Source: Microbacterium sp. (GTDB lineage Bacteria; Actinomycetota; Actinomycetes; Actinomycetales; Microbacteriaceae). Taken from it: a stretch of 64,000 bases of DNA. The position numbers and the translations under genes are program-made. Numbering within the stretch: position 1 is the stretch's first letter; the number at the start of each line of letters is the position of its first letter. Location of the stretch: NCBI RefSeq assembly GCF_031180975.1, contig NZ_JAPSLI010000009.1, positions 62,001 to 126,000 of the forward strand, in the 5' to 3' direction. The notes beneath the pieces are model-generated. The model saw nothing but the letters and a program-made list of their open reading frames with translations, did no database searches and was not told the DNA's origin. Below, in pieces: positions 16,080-24,529 of the stretch.

Positions 16080-17135
16080 TCACGCGGAGTCGGACTTCCT
16101 CCCGCCGGCCTCGAGCACGTCGCCGGCCGGGCGCTCCTTGTGGCCGCCGAACTGCATCCGCATCGCCGAGAGCACCTGGTTGGCGAAGCGGTCCTCGTCG
16201 CGCGACGCGAAGCGCTCGAACAGCGACGCGGCGAGCACCGGAACCGGCACGCCCACATCGACCGCCGCCTTGACCGTCCACCGGCCCTCCCCCGAGTCCG
16301 ACACCCGTCCGGCGAGCCCGTCGAGCGTCGGGTTCTCGTGCAGCGCGGCCGCCGTGAGGTCGAGCAGCCACGACGAGATCACCGACCCGCGCCGCCACAG
16401 CTCCGCGACCTTCGCGGTGTCGATCGGGAACTGGTAGAACTCCGGTTCCTCGAGCGGTGCGACCTCGGCGGAGTGCTCGGCCTCGCGCACTCCGGCATCC
16501 GCGTTCTCGAGCAGGTTCAGCCCCTCGGCGAGCGCGGCCATGATCCCGTACTCGATGCCGTTGTGCACCATCTTCACGAAGTGTCCGGCCCCGCTCGGGC
16601 CGCAGTGCAGGTAGCCGAGCTCCTCCGGTGCGAAGTCGCCGTCGCGCCCCGGGGTGCGGTCGATGTCGCCCTCGCCTGGCGCGATGGTGCGCAGGATCGG
16701 CTCGATGCGCTGCACCGCAGCATCCGATCCGCCGACCATGAGGCAGTAGCCGCGCTCGAGACCGAACACGCCGCCGCTGGTGCCGATGTCGACGTACTCG
16801 ATGCCCTTCTCGCGCATCGCGGCCGCGCGGCGCACGTCGTCGCGGTAGTTGGAGTTGCCGCCGTCGATCAGGATGTCGCCCGGCTCGAGCACCGCGGCGA
16901 CCTCGTCGGCGACGGCGCCGGTGAGCGACGCGGGGACCATCATCCACACCACGCGGGGGGTCTGCAGCTTCGCGGCGAGGTCGGCGACGCTATCGGCACC
17001 GACGGCCCCCTCGCCCGCGAGCGCGGTCACCGCCTCGGCGTTCACGTCGTAGACCACGCATTCGTGTCCGTCGCGCATCAGCCGGCGGACGATGTTCGCG
17101 CCCATCCTGCCCAGTCCGATCATGGCCAACTGCAT
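16080..17135 (-). CDS. gnd: 6-phosphogluconate dehydrogenase, decarboxylating (short GndA type)
   Basis: 351 aa, the short single-domain-tail form rather than the 470-aa type. The Rossmann motif GLGRMGANIVRRL (7-19) is followed by IDGGNSNYRDD, VDIGTSGGVFGLERG and GPSGAGHFVKMVHNGIEYG, the substrate and catalytic-Lys region. It oxidises 6-phosphogluconate to ribulose-5-phosphate, CO2 and NAD(P)H in the oxidative pentose phosphate pathway. There is no close operon partner. The terminal EAGGRKSDSA tail is poorly conserved. Confidence 0.93.
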   Translation of the reverse strand: MQLAMIGLGRMGANIVRRLMRDGHECVVYDVNAEAVTALAGEGAVGADSVADLAAKLQTPRVVWMMVPASLTGAVADEVAAVLEPGDILIDGGNSNYRDDVRRAAAMREKGIEYVDIGTSGGVFGLERGYCLMVGGSDAAVQRIEPILRTIAPGEGDIDRTPGRDGDFAPEELGYLHCGPSGAGHFVKMVHNGIEYGIMAALAEGLNLLENADAGVREAEHSAEVAPLEEPEFYQFPIDTAKVAELWRRGSVISSWLLDLTAAALHENPTLDGLAGRVSDSGEGRWTVKAAVDVGVPVPVLAASLFERFASRDEDRFANQVLSAMRMQFGGHKERPAGDVLEAGGRKSDSA

Positions 17136-17235
17136 GTCTGCTCCTCCCGACGCGGGTGTCGTCGCGCCCGGTCGGGGTCATCCTTCCACGCACGCCTCCC
17201 GCGCTCAACGCACTGGCGCGCCGTATCGTGACGGG

Positions 17236-17583
17236 ATGGACGACCTGCGCACCCTGCTCACGACGCTGCGCGCTGCGGCCGTGGCTCGTGCCGACGCCGC
17301 CGCCGCCTCGCTGGCCGAGCTCGTCCGCGCCCGACAGGGGTCGAACGACGACGACGAGCACGACCCCGAGGGCGTCACGCTGTCCTCGGAGTGGTCGCGG
17401 CTGTCGGCACTGTCGGATGCCGCAGCCGACGAGCTCGGTCGCGTCGACGAGGCGCTTGCGCGGATGGATGCCGGCACCTACGGCACGTGCGCGAGCTGCG
17501 GCAAGCCGATCCCGGTGGCGCGGCTCGAGGTGCGTCCGTTCGCGACCCACTGCGTGGCCTGCGCCCAGCGTCTCGGGCGCTGA
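17236..17583 (+). CDS. DksA/TraR-type C4 zinc-finger protein
   Basis: 115 aa: an N-terminal helical part (1-80), an acidic linker NDDDEHDPEG, and a C-terminal C4 zinc finger, CASCGKPI (C85, C88) and CVACAQ (C106, C109), with YGTC and RPFATHC typical of DksA/TraR. Relatives bind the RNA polymerase secondary channel or are general stress proteins; the role here is unknown. A -10 box TATCGT (17224-17229) ends seven bases before the ATG, so the transcript should be leaderless. It is divergent from gnd. Confidence 0.85.
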   Translation: MDDLRTLLTTLRAAAVARADAAAASLAELVRARQGSNDDDEHDPEGVTLSSEWSRLSALSDAAADELGRVDEALARMDAGTYGTCASCGKPIPVARLEVRPFATHCVACAQRLGR

Positions 17584-17708
17584 CCTGCGCATTCTCTCGC
17601 ACGAAATCGGCGTTCGCGGCATACCGGTCGGCTGACGCTGCCGTCAATCCCCGTGCGGCCCCGGACGGGCGGCCCCATGCTCAGGGCATGACAACCGGGA
17701 GAAGCGAC

Positions 17709-19112
17709 ATGGGCGACCGCGACGGGATCGTCGCGGGGTTCCTAGGCGATCAGCGCGAGCGGCTCGTCGAGCGCCTGACCGAGTGGGTGCGGATCCCGTC
17801 GGTCGCCGCCGACCCCGATCGCCGCGTGGACGTGGCCCGCTCGGCGCACTGGCTCGCCGCGGAGATGCGCGACATCGGCGTCACCGCCGAGGTCGTGAAG
17901 ACCGGCGACGCGCACGCGGTACTGGGGGAGATCCGCGCCGCGCGACCCGATGCCCCGACCGTGCTCGTCTACAGCCACCACGACGTGCGCCACGCCAAGC
18001 CCGAGCAGTGGGAGCAGACCGACCCGTTCACCCCCGTCGAGCGCGACGGCCGCCTGTACGGCCGCGGGGCGTCCGACGCGAAGGGTCAGGTGATGGCGCA
18101 CCTCTGGGGCCTGCGCGCCCACCTGGCCAGCACCGCAGACGGCCGCGCCGCCGTGACCCTCCGATTCCTGATCGAGGGCGAGGAGGAGATCGCGTCGCCG
18201 AACATGGCCGCGCTGCTCGATGCTCGTGCCGACGAACTCGCCTGCGACGCCATCGTGTTCTCGGACACCCTGCAATGGCGGGCCGACGCGCCATCCCCTG
18301 TGACGTCGATGCGCGGCATCGTGACCGCGGCGCTCACCGTCACCGGGCCGGAGCAGGACGTGCACAGCGGGCTCGCGTCCGGCGCCACCTTGAACCCCGC
18401 GCTGGCGCTGGCTCAGGTGCTCGGTCGGCTGCACGACGGCGCCGGCCGCATCCGCATCCCCGGGTTCTACGACGACGTCGAGCCGCTGACCGACGAACGG
18501 CGGCGGGAGTTCGAGGCGCTGCCGTACGACGACGCCGACTGGCTGGCCCGCAGCCGCACCCGCGTGGTCGTCGGCGAGGAGGGCTACTCGGTCCTCGAGC
18601 GCCTGTGGGCGCGGCCGTCGATCGAGGTGATCTCGCTGCTCGCCGGGGATCCGGCGGGCATCGAGCGCTCCGTCATCCCGTCCGAGGCGAGCGCATCCCT
18701 GAGCATCCGCACCGCTCCCGGGCAGAGCCTGCCTGTCGTCGCCGAGCAGCTGCGCGCGTTCGTGGCTGCCGAGATGCCCGAGAAGGCGAAGTACTCCCTC
18801 ACCGTCGACCTGCCCCAGGGGCAGGAGCCGGCGACCACCCCTGACGGCCCGCTGCTCGGCGCGCTCGAGCGCGCCCTCCACAGCGGATACGGGATGCCCG
18901 TGCGCGGCCGGATGGGCAACGCAGGAGGGGGCCCTGCCGTGCTGCTGTCGGAGCGCTTCGGCGCACCGGTGCTGTTCGTCGGCACCGGGCTCCCGGAGGA
19001 CAGCTGGCACGCCGACGACGAGAGCGTCGATCTGGACATGCTCACCCGCGGTGCGGCATCCATCGCGCACCTGTGGCACGAGATCGGCGATCTGACGGCA
19101 GGTGCGTCATGA
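17709..19112 (+). CDS. M20-family metallopeptidase
   Basis: About 467 aa. Metal-binding residues appear in VYSHHDVRHA, GRGASDAKGQ (bridging Asp) and FLIEGEEEIASPN (catalytic Glu pair), and a late GNAGGGPAVLLSERFG/DDESVDLD region carries the last ligands; a dimerisation lid lies between. These are cytosolic dipeptidases or deacylases acting on peptides or N-acyl amino acids. I start at the ATG at 17709, which has GGGAG upstream; an ATG at 17688 is possible. It ends with a four-base overlap (ATGA) with the GCS2 ligase, implying translational coupling. Confidence 0.9.
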   Translation: MGDRDGIVAGFLGDQRERLVERLTEWVRIPSVAADPDRRVDVARSAHWLAAEMRDIGVTAEVVKTGDAHAVLGEIRAARPDAPTVLVYSHHDVRHAKPEQWEQTDPFTPVERDGRLYGRGASDAKGQVMAHLWGLRAHLASTADGRAAVTLRFLIEGEEEIASPNMAALLDARADELACDAIVFSDTLQWRADAPSPVTSMRGIVTAALTVTGPEQDVHSGLASGATLNPALALAQVLGRLHDGAGRIRIPGFYDDVEPLTDERRREFEALPYDDADWLARSRTRVVVGEEGYSVLERLWARPSIEVISLLAGDPAGIERSVIPSEASASLSIRTAPGQSLPVVAEQLRAFVAAEMPEKAKYSLTVDLPQGQEPATTPDGPLLGALERALHSGYGMPVRGRMGNAGGGPAVLLSERFGAPVLFVGTGLPEDSWHADDESVDLDMLTRGAASIAHLWHEIGDLTAGAS

Positions 19113-20275
19113 CCATCGGGCTCGAAGCGGAACCGGCGCGCGGCGCGCGCGGGGCGGCATCCATGGGATCCGGCATCCGGCGGATCGGTGTCGAGGAGGA
19201 GCTGCTGCTCGTCGATGCGGAGACGTTCCTGCCCCGGCCGGTGGCCGGCAGCATCCTGCGCAGGGGCGACCTCATCCTCCCCGGGGGGTCGCGTCTGGAA
19301 GCGGAGGTGAAACGCGAGCAGATCGAGATCGTGAGTGCGCCGGCGACGACGCATGCCGAACTGCTCGCGGCGGTGATCGCAGGCCGGCGTGCCGCGGACG
19401 AGCTCGCACAACGCGTCGGCGCGCGAGCGGTGGCGCTGGCCGCTCCGCACGCGCCGTGCGAACCCCACCTCGTGCACGCCCCGCGGTACGACCGGATGCG
19501 CAGCCGCTTCGGCCTCACCATGGACGAGCAGCTCACCTGCGGCCTGCACGTCCACGTGACGATCGCGTCGGCGGACGAGGGCGTCGCCGTGCTGGACCGC
19601 ATCCGCCCGTGGCTGCCTGTTCTGCTCGCCCTCAGTTCGAACTCGCCGTTCTGGTACGGCGTGGACTCCCGGTTCGCGAGCTATCGCTACCAGGCGTGGA
19701 GCCGGTGGCCAGGCGCCGGAGCGTACGATCGGTTCGGCAGCGCGAAGGGCTACGCCGCCGCGGTGGCCGGTGCCCTGGCCAGCGGCGTGCCCCTCGACCA
19801 CGGCATGATCTACTTCGACGCCCGGCTGTCCACGCACGCCCCGACCGTCGAGATCCGCGTCAGCGACGTGTGCCTCGACCCTCGCGACGCCGCCTGCATC
19901 GGGGTCATGGTGCGAGCCCTCGCCGAGACGGCCGTCGCGGAATGGCATCGCGGCGTCGCAGCGCCCGAGACGTCCACGTCGCTGCTGCGACTGGCATCGT
20001 GGCGGGCCAGCCGCTGGGGCCTCGGAGGGCAGCTGGTCGACCCGCTCACCGAGCGGCTCGTCCCGGCGCGCTCTGCCGTCGACGCACTGTTCGCGCACGT
20101 GCGCGAGGCGTTCGCGTCGGCGGACGAGGCGCACACGGTGCGCGCCCGGCTCGACGACATACTGGCCCGCGGCACCGGCGCGGACCTCCAACGACGGGCA
20201 GCGGCGCGCGGCGGCGCCGGCGCGATCGTCGAGGATGCCCTCGCCCTGGCATCCGGCCGCGGCGCGACGGGGTGA
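19109..20275 (+). CDS. GCS2-type carboxylate-amine ligase (YbdK-like)
   Basis: 388 aa. The glutamate-cysteine ligase type 2 fold is shown by RIGVEEELLLVDAET (25-39), EVKREQIEIVSAP, TCGLHVHVTI and SRFASYRYQAWSRWPG. Family members ligate glutamate or another carboxylate to an amine such as cysteine with ATP. Coupling to an M20 peptidase by a four-base overlap suggests one cycle of amide formation and hydrolysis, which is inference. The N-terminal 20 residues (GLEAEPARGARGAASMGSG) are low-complexity, so a start at the internal Met is conceivable. Confidence 0.87.
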   Translation: MTIGLEAEPARGARGAASMGSGIRRIGVEEELLLVDAETFLPRPVAGSILRRGDLILPGGSRLEAEVKREQIEIVSAPATTHAELLAAVIAGRRAADELAQRVGARAVALAAPHAPCEPHLVHAPRYDRMRSRFGLTMDEQLTCGLHVHVTIASADEGVAVLDRIRPWLPVLLALSSNSPFWYGVDSRFASYRYQAWSRWPGAGAYDRFGSAKGYAAAVAGALASGVPLDHGMIYFDARLSTHAPTVEIRVSDVCLDPRDAACIGVMVRALAETAVAEWHRGVAAPETSTSLLRLASWRASRWGLGGQLVDPLTERLVPARSAVDALFAHVREAFASADEAHTVRARLDDILARGTGADLQRRAAARGGAGAIVEDALALASGRGATG

Positions 20276-20330
20276 GCGCGACGGGGTGAGCGCGTGAGGA
20301 TGAGCGCGACGAGGTGAATGCCGCGGAGTG
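20264..20330 (+). repeat. Short imperfect tandem repeats
   Basis: GCGCGACGGGGTGA-like 13-14-bp units repeat from the end of the ligase gene through the spacer, then decay. No function is evident. Confidence 0.45.
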
Positions 20331-20369
20331 AGGCGGGGACGTGCGCCCGCTCACTAGGCTGAACGCATC

Positions 20370-21098
20370 ATGGACGAGCTCTTCCGCAACCTCGCGGACT
20401 TCGCCGGCGACTTCTGGTGGCTGATCTTCCCGATCATGGGGATGGCCGGCGGCGTCGGCAAGGCGTGGGAGCGCGCGGCGAAGCGCCGCCACGAGCGGCG
20501 GATCGAGACCCTCCGGGCGAAGGCCGAGCTCAAGGCCGCCGAGATCCAGGCGCGCTCGCTGGCGGGGTCGGCGCGGGGGTCGCGGGCGCGCGCCGACGCC
20601 GCGCCGTCGCAGACGGAGCTGCTCCAGCGGCTGTTGGCGGAGCACGACGAGATCACCGCCCGCTGGCTCGACTACGAACTCGACGTCGCCAAACTCATCG
20701 CGTTCCCGGCGATGAGCGACGGACGCCAGCCGCTCACGGCCGCGTTCCTGCGCGCCAAGAAGACCGCGGATGCGCTGCGCCCGGCATCCGCTGACGCCAA
20801 GGTGAGCGAGCAGCAGCTGACCGAGTATCTGGACGCGGTGGGCGACTACGCCGTCGCGTTCGAGGTCGCCGAGCGCGACGCGCGCCGCCTGCGCGACTCC
20901 ACGTTCACCGTCGAGGAGCGCAAGCGCCTCGACCGCGCTCAACAGCTGCTGAAGGTCGCGGTCGACGAGTCCGCGACTCAGGCGGAGCGGCACGTCGCGT
21001 ACAAGCGGGTGCGCGAGGAGCTCGACGGGCTGATCGTGCTGTCCGACCAGGCGGTCGAGGTGCTCGAGAAGCAGGTCGCGCGCGAACTCGACGCCTGA
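20370..21098 (+). CDS. Conserved hypothetical membrane-anchored helical protein
   Basis: 242 aa. One hydrophobic segment near the N-terminus (about 14-29, FWWLIFPIMGMAGGVG) is followed by a strongly basic stretch KAWERAAKRRHERR. A long charged, largely helical cytoplasmic part comes next, with heptad-like runs (about 45-65 and 165-240). A -10 box TAGGCT (20355-20360) lies nine bases before the ATG, so the mRNA is almost leaderless. No recognisable catalytic motif. It could be a coiled-coil scaffold at the membrane, which is a guess from composition. Confidence 0.75.
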   Translation: MDELFRNLADFAGDFWWLIFPIMGMAGGVGKAWERAAKRRHERRIETLRAKAELKAAEIQARSLAGSARGSRARADAAPSQTELLQRLLAEHDEITARWLDYELDVAKLIAFPAMSDGRQPLTAAFLRAKKTADALRPASADAKVSEQQLTEYLDAVGDYAVAFEVAERDARRLRDSTFTVEERKRLDRAQQLLKVAVDESATQAERHVAYKRVREELDGLIVLSDQAVEVLEKQVARELDA

Positions 21099-21233
21099 CC
21101 GGCCGGCGCGGCGCCACCGGTCAATACGGCGTGCTCGCGGTGCGCGTCAATCCCCTCAGTCGTATTCCAACCGCGCCCGTATCGTGCTCCCAAGCCGGAA
21201 ACCCCGGCGATGATGACCGAGGGAGTCCACAGC

Positions 21234-21716
21234 ATGAACAGCATGAACGCGGCACGCCACGACCATGAGTCGGGGTACGCGCGCACCCCCATCCAGAAGA
21301 CCGCCCTGATCGTGGGCATCGTGTTCCTCATCGTGGGGATCGGCGGGTTCATCCCCGGCCTCACGCACTCGACGGAGCACCTGGCCGGCGCCGGAGCGCA
21401 CTCCGAGGCGCTGCTGCTCGGAGTGTTCCAGGTGTCCGTCCTGCATAACCTCGTCCACCTCGCCTTCGGCATCGCCGGCGTCGCAGTCGCCGCACGCGCC
21501 GCTGCCTCGCGCGCCTACCTGATCTGGGGCGGCGTGATCTACTTCGTCGTGTTCCTCTATGGTCTGTTCGCGGTCGGCAACGAGCAGGCGAACTTCCTCC
21601 CGGTGAACGCGGCGGACAACTGGCTGCACCTGGTGCTGGCCGTGGGCATGGTGCTGCTCGGCGTCTTCGTCGGGCGCAACCGCGTCGCCACGAGCGCCGC
21701 GGGCCCGCAGCGCTGA
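21234..21716 (+). CDS. DUF4383 membrane protein
   Basis: 160 aa with four hydrophobic helices: about residues 20-40, 60-85, 90-112 and 125-148. Motifs NLVHLAFGIAG and NWLHLVLAVGMVLLG, with paired His in membrane helices, are typical of DUF4383, a small actinobacterial membrane family of unknown function. The start at 21234 follows GAGGGAG; an in-frame ATG at 21210 lacks such a site. A strong hairpin follows the gene. Confidence 0.85.
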   Translation: MNSMNAARHDHESGYARTPIQKTALIVGIVFLIVGIGGFIPGLTHSTEHLAGAGAHSEALLLGVFQVSVLHNLVHLAFGIAGVAVAARAAASRAYLIWGGVIYFVVFLYGLFAVGNEQANFLPVNAADNWLHLVLAVGMVLLGVFVGRNRVATSAAGPQR

Positions 21717-21720
21717 ACCA

Positions 21721-21756
21721 CGAGCGGCCGCCGGGGACTCCCTCGGCGGCCGCTCG
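21721..21756 (+). terminator. Strong GC hairpin terminator
   Basis: CGAGCGGCCGCCG (21721-21733) and CGGCGGCCGCTCG (21744-21756) form a perfect 13-bp stem with a 10-base loop, five bases after the DUF4383 stop. No U-tract, as is common in actinobacteria. Confidence 0.7.
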
Positions 21757-21779
21757 CCTCGCGTGAGAGGATGCCGGAT

Positions 21780-22736
21780 GTGAGCGCAGCGACGGAGCGG
21801 ATCGGTCTGGTCGGTGCCGGTGGCATCGCGCCGCCGCACATCGAGGGCTGGCTCGCGCTCGGCACACGCGTGGAGGTCCTGCGGCGCACCGGCGCCGCCG
21901 AGCTGGCCGCGCGCTACGGCATCCGCGTCGTCGACGATCTCGACGAGCTGATCGACCGCTCTTCGATCGTCGACATCGTCAGCCCCACCGTCACCCACCT
22001 CGACACCGCCCGCCGCGCGTTCACGGCCGGGCGCCACGTCGTGTGCGAGAAGCCGCTCGCCGTCACCGCCGCCGACGCGCGACAGCTGGCGCAAGCCGCG
22101 ACGGATGCCGGTGTGCGCCTGTTCCCGGCTCACGTGGTGCGCTACTTCGAGGGGTACCACCGACTGCACGAGGCACGCGCGTCGGTCGGGCGGATGCTGG
22201 AACTGTCGTTCCGCCGCACCGTCGCGGCACCCGCGTCGGCGTGGTTCTACGCCGAGGATGCCGGTGGCGGGCTGATCCGCGACCTGATGATCCACGACCT
22301 CGACCAGGCGCTCTGGCTGGCCGGCCCGGTCGTCGAGGTGTCGGCCACGCAGGATCCACCGGCCGTGCGCGGCAGCGTGACCCCGCCCGTGTCCGCGCAC
22401 GTCACCCTGACCCATGCGAGCGGCGCGGTCAGCCATGTGCGCGCCGATTGGTTCGAACCGGGCACGCCGTTCCGCTCCACCGTCGAGGTCGTCGGCGCCG
22501 ACGGGACCCTGCGCTTCGACACCGCCGAGCTCGGCGTCGTGCGGGACGGGTATCTGCCCCCGGCATCCGGGTCGGTGTCCGAGATCGATCCGTACAGGGC
22601 GCAGCTGGCGGACTTCCTCGAGGCGATCCAGACCGGACGCGAGGCCCGCGTCACGCGCGAGGACGGCATCGCGGCCGTCGCCCTCGTCGACGCGGCGTAC
22701 GCGTCGCTGGAATCCGGGCGGCCCACGCTCCTCTGA
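21780..22736 (+). CDS. Gfo/Idh/MocA-family oxidoreductase
   Basis: About 318 aa. The Rossmann motif IGLVGAGGIAPPHIEGW starts near residue 8. VSPTVTHLDTARRAFTAGRHVVCEKPLAV contains the conserved EKP motif, and HVVRYFEGYH plus GGLIRDLMIHDLDQALWL carry the catalytic-region residues of the second domain. Family members are NAD(P)-dependent sugar or cyclitol dehydrogenases; the substrate is not determinable. The GTG at 21780 sits nine bases after GAGAGG; the ATG at 21771 is the alternative. Confidence 0.9.
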   Translation: MSAATERIGLVGAGGIAPPHIEGWLALGTRVEVLRRTGAAELAARYGIRVVDDLDELIDRSSIVDIVSPTVTHLDTARRAFTAGRHVVCEKPLAVTAADARQLAQAATDAGVRLFPAHVVRYFEGYHRLHEARASVGRMLELSFRRTVAAPASAWFYAEDAGGGLIRDLMIHDLDQALWLAGPVVEVSATQDPPAVRGSVTPPVSAHVTLTHASGAVSHVRADWFEPGTPFRSTVEVVGADGTLRFDTAELGVVRDGYLPPASGSVSEIDPYRAQLADFLEAIQTGREARVTREDGIAAVALVDAAYASLESGRPTLL

Positions 22737-22790
22737 GCGTCGCTCTGCCTCGGAAGGCGCCGGCGCCCCGGCATCCGCCCGCGCGGCGGC

Positions 22791-22893
22791 GCTCAGGTCG
22801 CAGAAACTGCCGCTTCACCGGCATCCGGCCCGCTCACGTCGCAGAAAACGCCGCTCTCGCGCCCGGATTCCGGCACTTTTCGCGACCCGAGCG
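22791..22893 (+). repeat. Dispersed repeat family II, copy A (103 bp)
   Basis: Begins GCTCAGGTCGCAGAAA and ends TTTTCGCGACCCGAGCG. Its ends are inverted relatives of each other, so the element can fold into a long imperfect hairpin. A copy of identical length lies at 25381-25483. Confidence 0.7.
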
Positions 22894-22917
22894 AGCCGGC
22901 CCGCCGAGACATCGACT

Positions 22918-22980
22918 ATTCAGTGTTGCTATGCACCGGTACTCAGTGATACTTTGTACCGGTACCCAGCAACGCTGAAT
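22918..22980 (+). promoter_or_regulatory. PadR operon promoter inside a three-half-site operator
   Basis: ATTCAGTGTTGCT (22918-22930) and its inverse AGCAACGCTGAAT (22968-22980) agree at 12 of 13 bases. A third, direct copy ACTCAGTGATACT starts at 22941. CCGGTAC follows the first and the middle half-sites. The promoter lies inside: -35 TTGCTA (22926-22931), 18-bp spacer and extended -10 TGaTACTTT (22948-22955). Confidence 0.7.
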
Positions 22981-23005
22981 ACCGAACTGGAGAAGGGAGG
23001 GTCCG

Positions 23006-23350
23006 ATGGGCAAGCAGATGACCGAGATGCTCAAGGGCACGCTCGAGGGCATCGTCCTCGCCCTGCTCGCCGAGCAGCCGGCGTACGGATACGACATCAC
23101 CGCACGGTTGCGCGAGCACGGGTTCACCGACATCGCTGAGGGCACGATCTACGCGCTGCTGGTGCGCATCGAGCAGCGCGGACTCGTCGACGTCGAGAAG
23201 GTTCCGAGCGAGAAGGGTCCACCCCGAAAGGTGTACGCCCTCAACGCCCAGGGCACGGCGGAGCTCGCCGAGTTCTGGAAGACCTGGCGGTTCCTCGCCG
23301 GTCGCATCGAACAGCTGAACGACTGCAGCACGAACACGAAGGAGAACTGA
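23006..23350 (+). CDS. PadR-family transcriptional regulator
   Basis: 114 aa. The winged helix is clear: LKGTLEGIVLALLAEQPAYGYDI (9-31), then EGTIYALLVRIEQRGLV and the wing KGPPRKVYALNAQG. Family knowledge: PadR proteins are dimeric repressors released by small ligands and often autoregulate a multidrug exporter. Here an inverted operator encloses the gene's own promoter. The gene heads a four-gene operon with DUF1048 and an ABC exporter. AGAAGGGAGG supplies a strong ribosome site. Confidence 0.93.
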   Translation: MGKQMTEMLKGTLEGIVLALLAEQPAYGYDITARLREHGFTDIAEGTIYALLVRIEQRGLVDVEKVPSEKGPPRKVYALNAQGTAELAEFWKTWRFLAGRIEQLNDCSTNTKEN

Positions 23351-23351
23351 C

Positions 23352-23717
23352 ATGGCAGCGAAGTGGATCGAAGCGCTCACCGGATCGCTCGAGCAGAAGA
23401 AGCAGTACAAGCAGGCGAAGGCGCGCATCGAGGCGCTCCCCGAGCCGTACCGCCGGACCGCCGAGGCGTTCAACCGCTACCTGATGGTCTACGGCGGCAT
23501 CACCGACGGCGACACCGTCGTGCAGATGTACCTCGACCACGCGGACCTGTGGGAGCGCGCCGCCATCGACGGCACCCCGGTGAACGCGATCGTCGGCGAT
23601 GACCCGGTCGAATTCGCCGAGAACTTCGCCAGGGCGTACGGCGGCAAGCAGTGGATCGACAAGGAGCGGGCACGGCTGATCGAGGCCGTCGAGGCCGCAC
23701 GACAGAAGGCGTCATGA
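23352..23717 (+). CDS. DUF1048 protein
   Basis: 121 aa, soluble and helical. KRALF-type DUF1048 features are visible as KKQYKQAKARIEALPEPYR, FNRYLMVYGG and DPVEFAENFARAYGGKQWIDKERARL. Family members are almost always encoded next to PadR regulators; their function is unknown. It begins one base after the PadR stop and overlaps the ATPase start by ATGA, so all are translationally coupled. Confidence 0.88.
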   Translation: MAAKWIEALTGSLEQKKQYKQAKARIEALPEPYRRTAEAFNRYLMVYGGITDGDTVVQMYLDHADLWERAAIDGTPVNAIVGDDPVEFAENFARAYGGKQWIDKERARLIEAVEAARQKAS

Positions 23718-24529
23718 CCATGACCGAACCCGCGATCTCGGTGCGCGGCATCGAGAAGTCCTACCAGGGCCTGCACGTGCTGCGCGGCGTCGACTTCGAC
23801 GTCGCCCGCGGCTCGGTGTTCGCCCTGCTCGGCTCGAACGGCGCCGGCAAGACGACCCTGGTGCGGATCCTCTCCACCCTGCTGCGAGCGGATGCCGGTA
23901 CGGCGACTGTCGACGGGCACGACGTGTCGACGGATCCGCTCCGGGTGCGCGAGGCCATCAGCCTCACCGGCCAGTTCGCCGCCGTCGACGAGGTGCTCAC
24001 CGGACGGGAGAACCTCGTGCTCGTCGCGAAGCTGCGGCATCTGCCCGATCCGGGCGGCATCGCCGACGCCCTCCTCGCCCGGTTCCGCCTCGCCGAGGCC
24101 GGTTCCCGCAGGGCGGGCACCTACTCCGGCGGTATGCGCCGGCGGCTCGACATCGCGATGAGCCTGGTCGGCGACCCGACCGTGATCTATCTCGACGAGC
24201 CGACCACCGGGCTCGACCCCGAGTCGCGCATCGAGGTGTGGGACGTCATCAAGGAGCTCGCGCGCGGCGGCACGACGGTGCTGCTCACCACGCAGTACCT
24301 CGACGAGGCCGAGCAGCTCGCCGACCGGATCGCGATTCTGCACCAGGGCCGCATCATCGCGAACGGCACGCTCGCCGAGCTGAAGCAGCTGCTGCCCGCG
24401 GCGAAGGTCGAGTACGTCGAGAAGCAGCCCACCCTGGAGGAGATCTTCCTCACCCTGGTCGGCCCATCGACAGGCTCGGGCCCTTCGACAGGCTCAGGGA
24501 CCCAGCACTCGAAGGAGAAGGCGGCATGA
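23714..24529 (+). CDS. ABC transporter ATPase, DrrA type
   Basis: 271 aa. Walker A GSNGAGKTT, signature YSGGMRRRLDIA, Walker B VIYLDEPTTGLDPESR and switch His replaced by Gln in LLTTQYLDEAEQLADR, as in DrrA drug exporters. It energises the adjacent membrane subunit, probably exporting a toxic amphiphile sensed by PadR. The C-terminal tail STGSGPSTGSGTQ is not native to the family: it is translation of two copies of dispersed repeat I (24463-24503) read in frame. Confidence 0.93.
   Translation: MTMTEPAISVRGIEKSYQGLHVLRGVDFDVARGSVFALLGSNGAGKTTLVRILSTLLRADAGTATVDGHDVSTDPLRVREAISLTGQFAAVDEVLTGRENLVLVAKLRHLPDPGGIADALLARFRLAEAGSRRAGTYSGGMRRRLDIAMSLVGDPTVIYLDEPTTGLDPESRIEVWDVIKELARGGTTVLLTTQYLDEAEQLADRIAILHQGRIIANGTLAELKQLLPAAKVEYVEKQPTLEEIFLTLVGPSTGSGPSTGSGTQHSKEKAA
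24463..24503 (+). repeat. Dispersed repeat family I inside the ATPase gene
   Basis: Two adjacent copies of CC(C/A)TTCGACAGGCTC(A/G)GG-like sequence encode an STGSG-STGSG tail near the end of the ATPase. Confidence 0.7.

Noticed and set aside
22440..22460. tRNA T-arm-like GGTTCGAACC
   Set aside because: It lies in frame inside the Gfo/Idh oxidoreductase gene (coding WFEPG) and lacks acceptor, D and anticodon stems.
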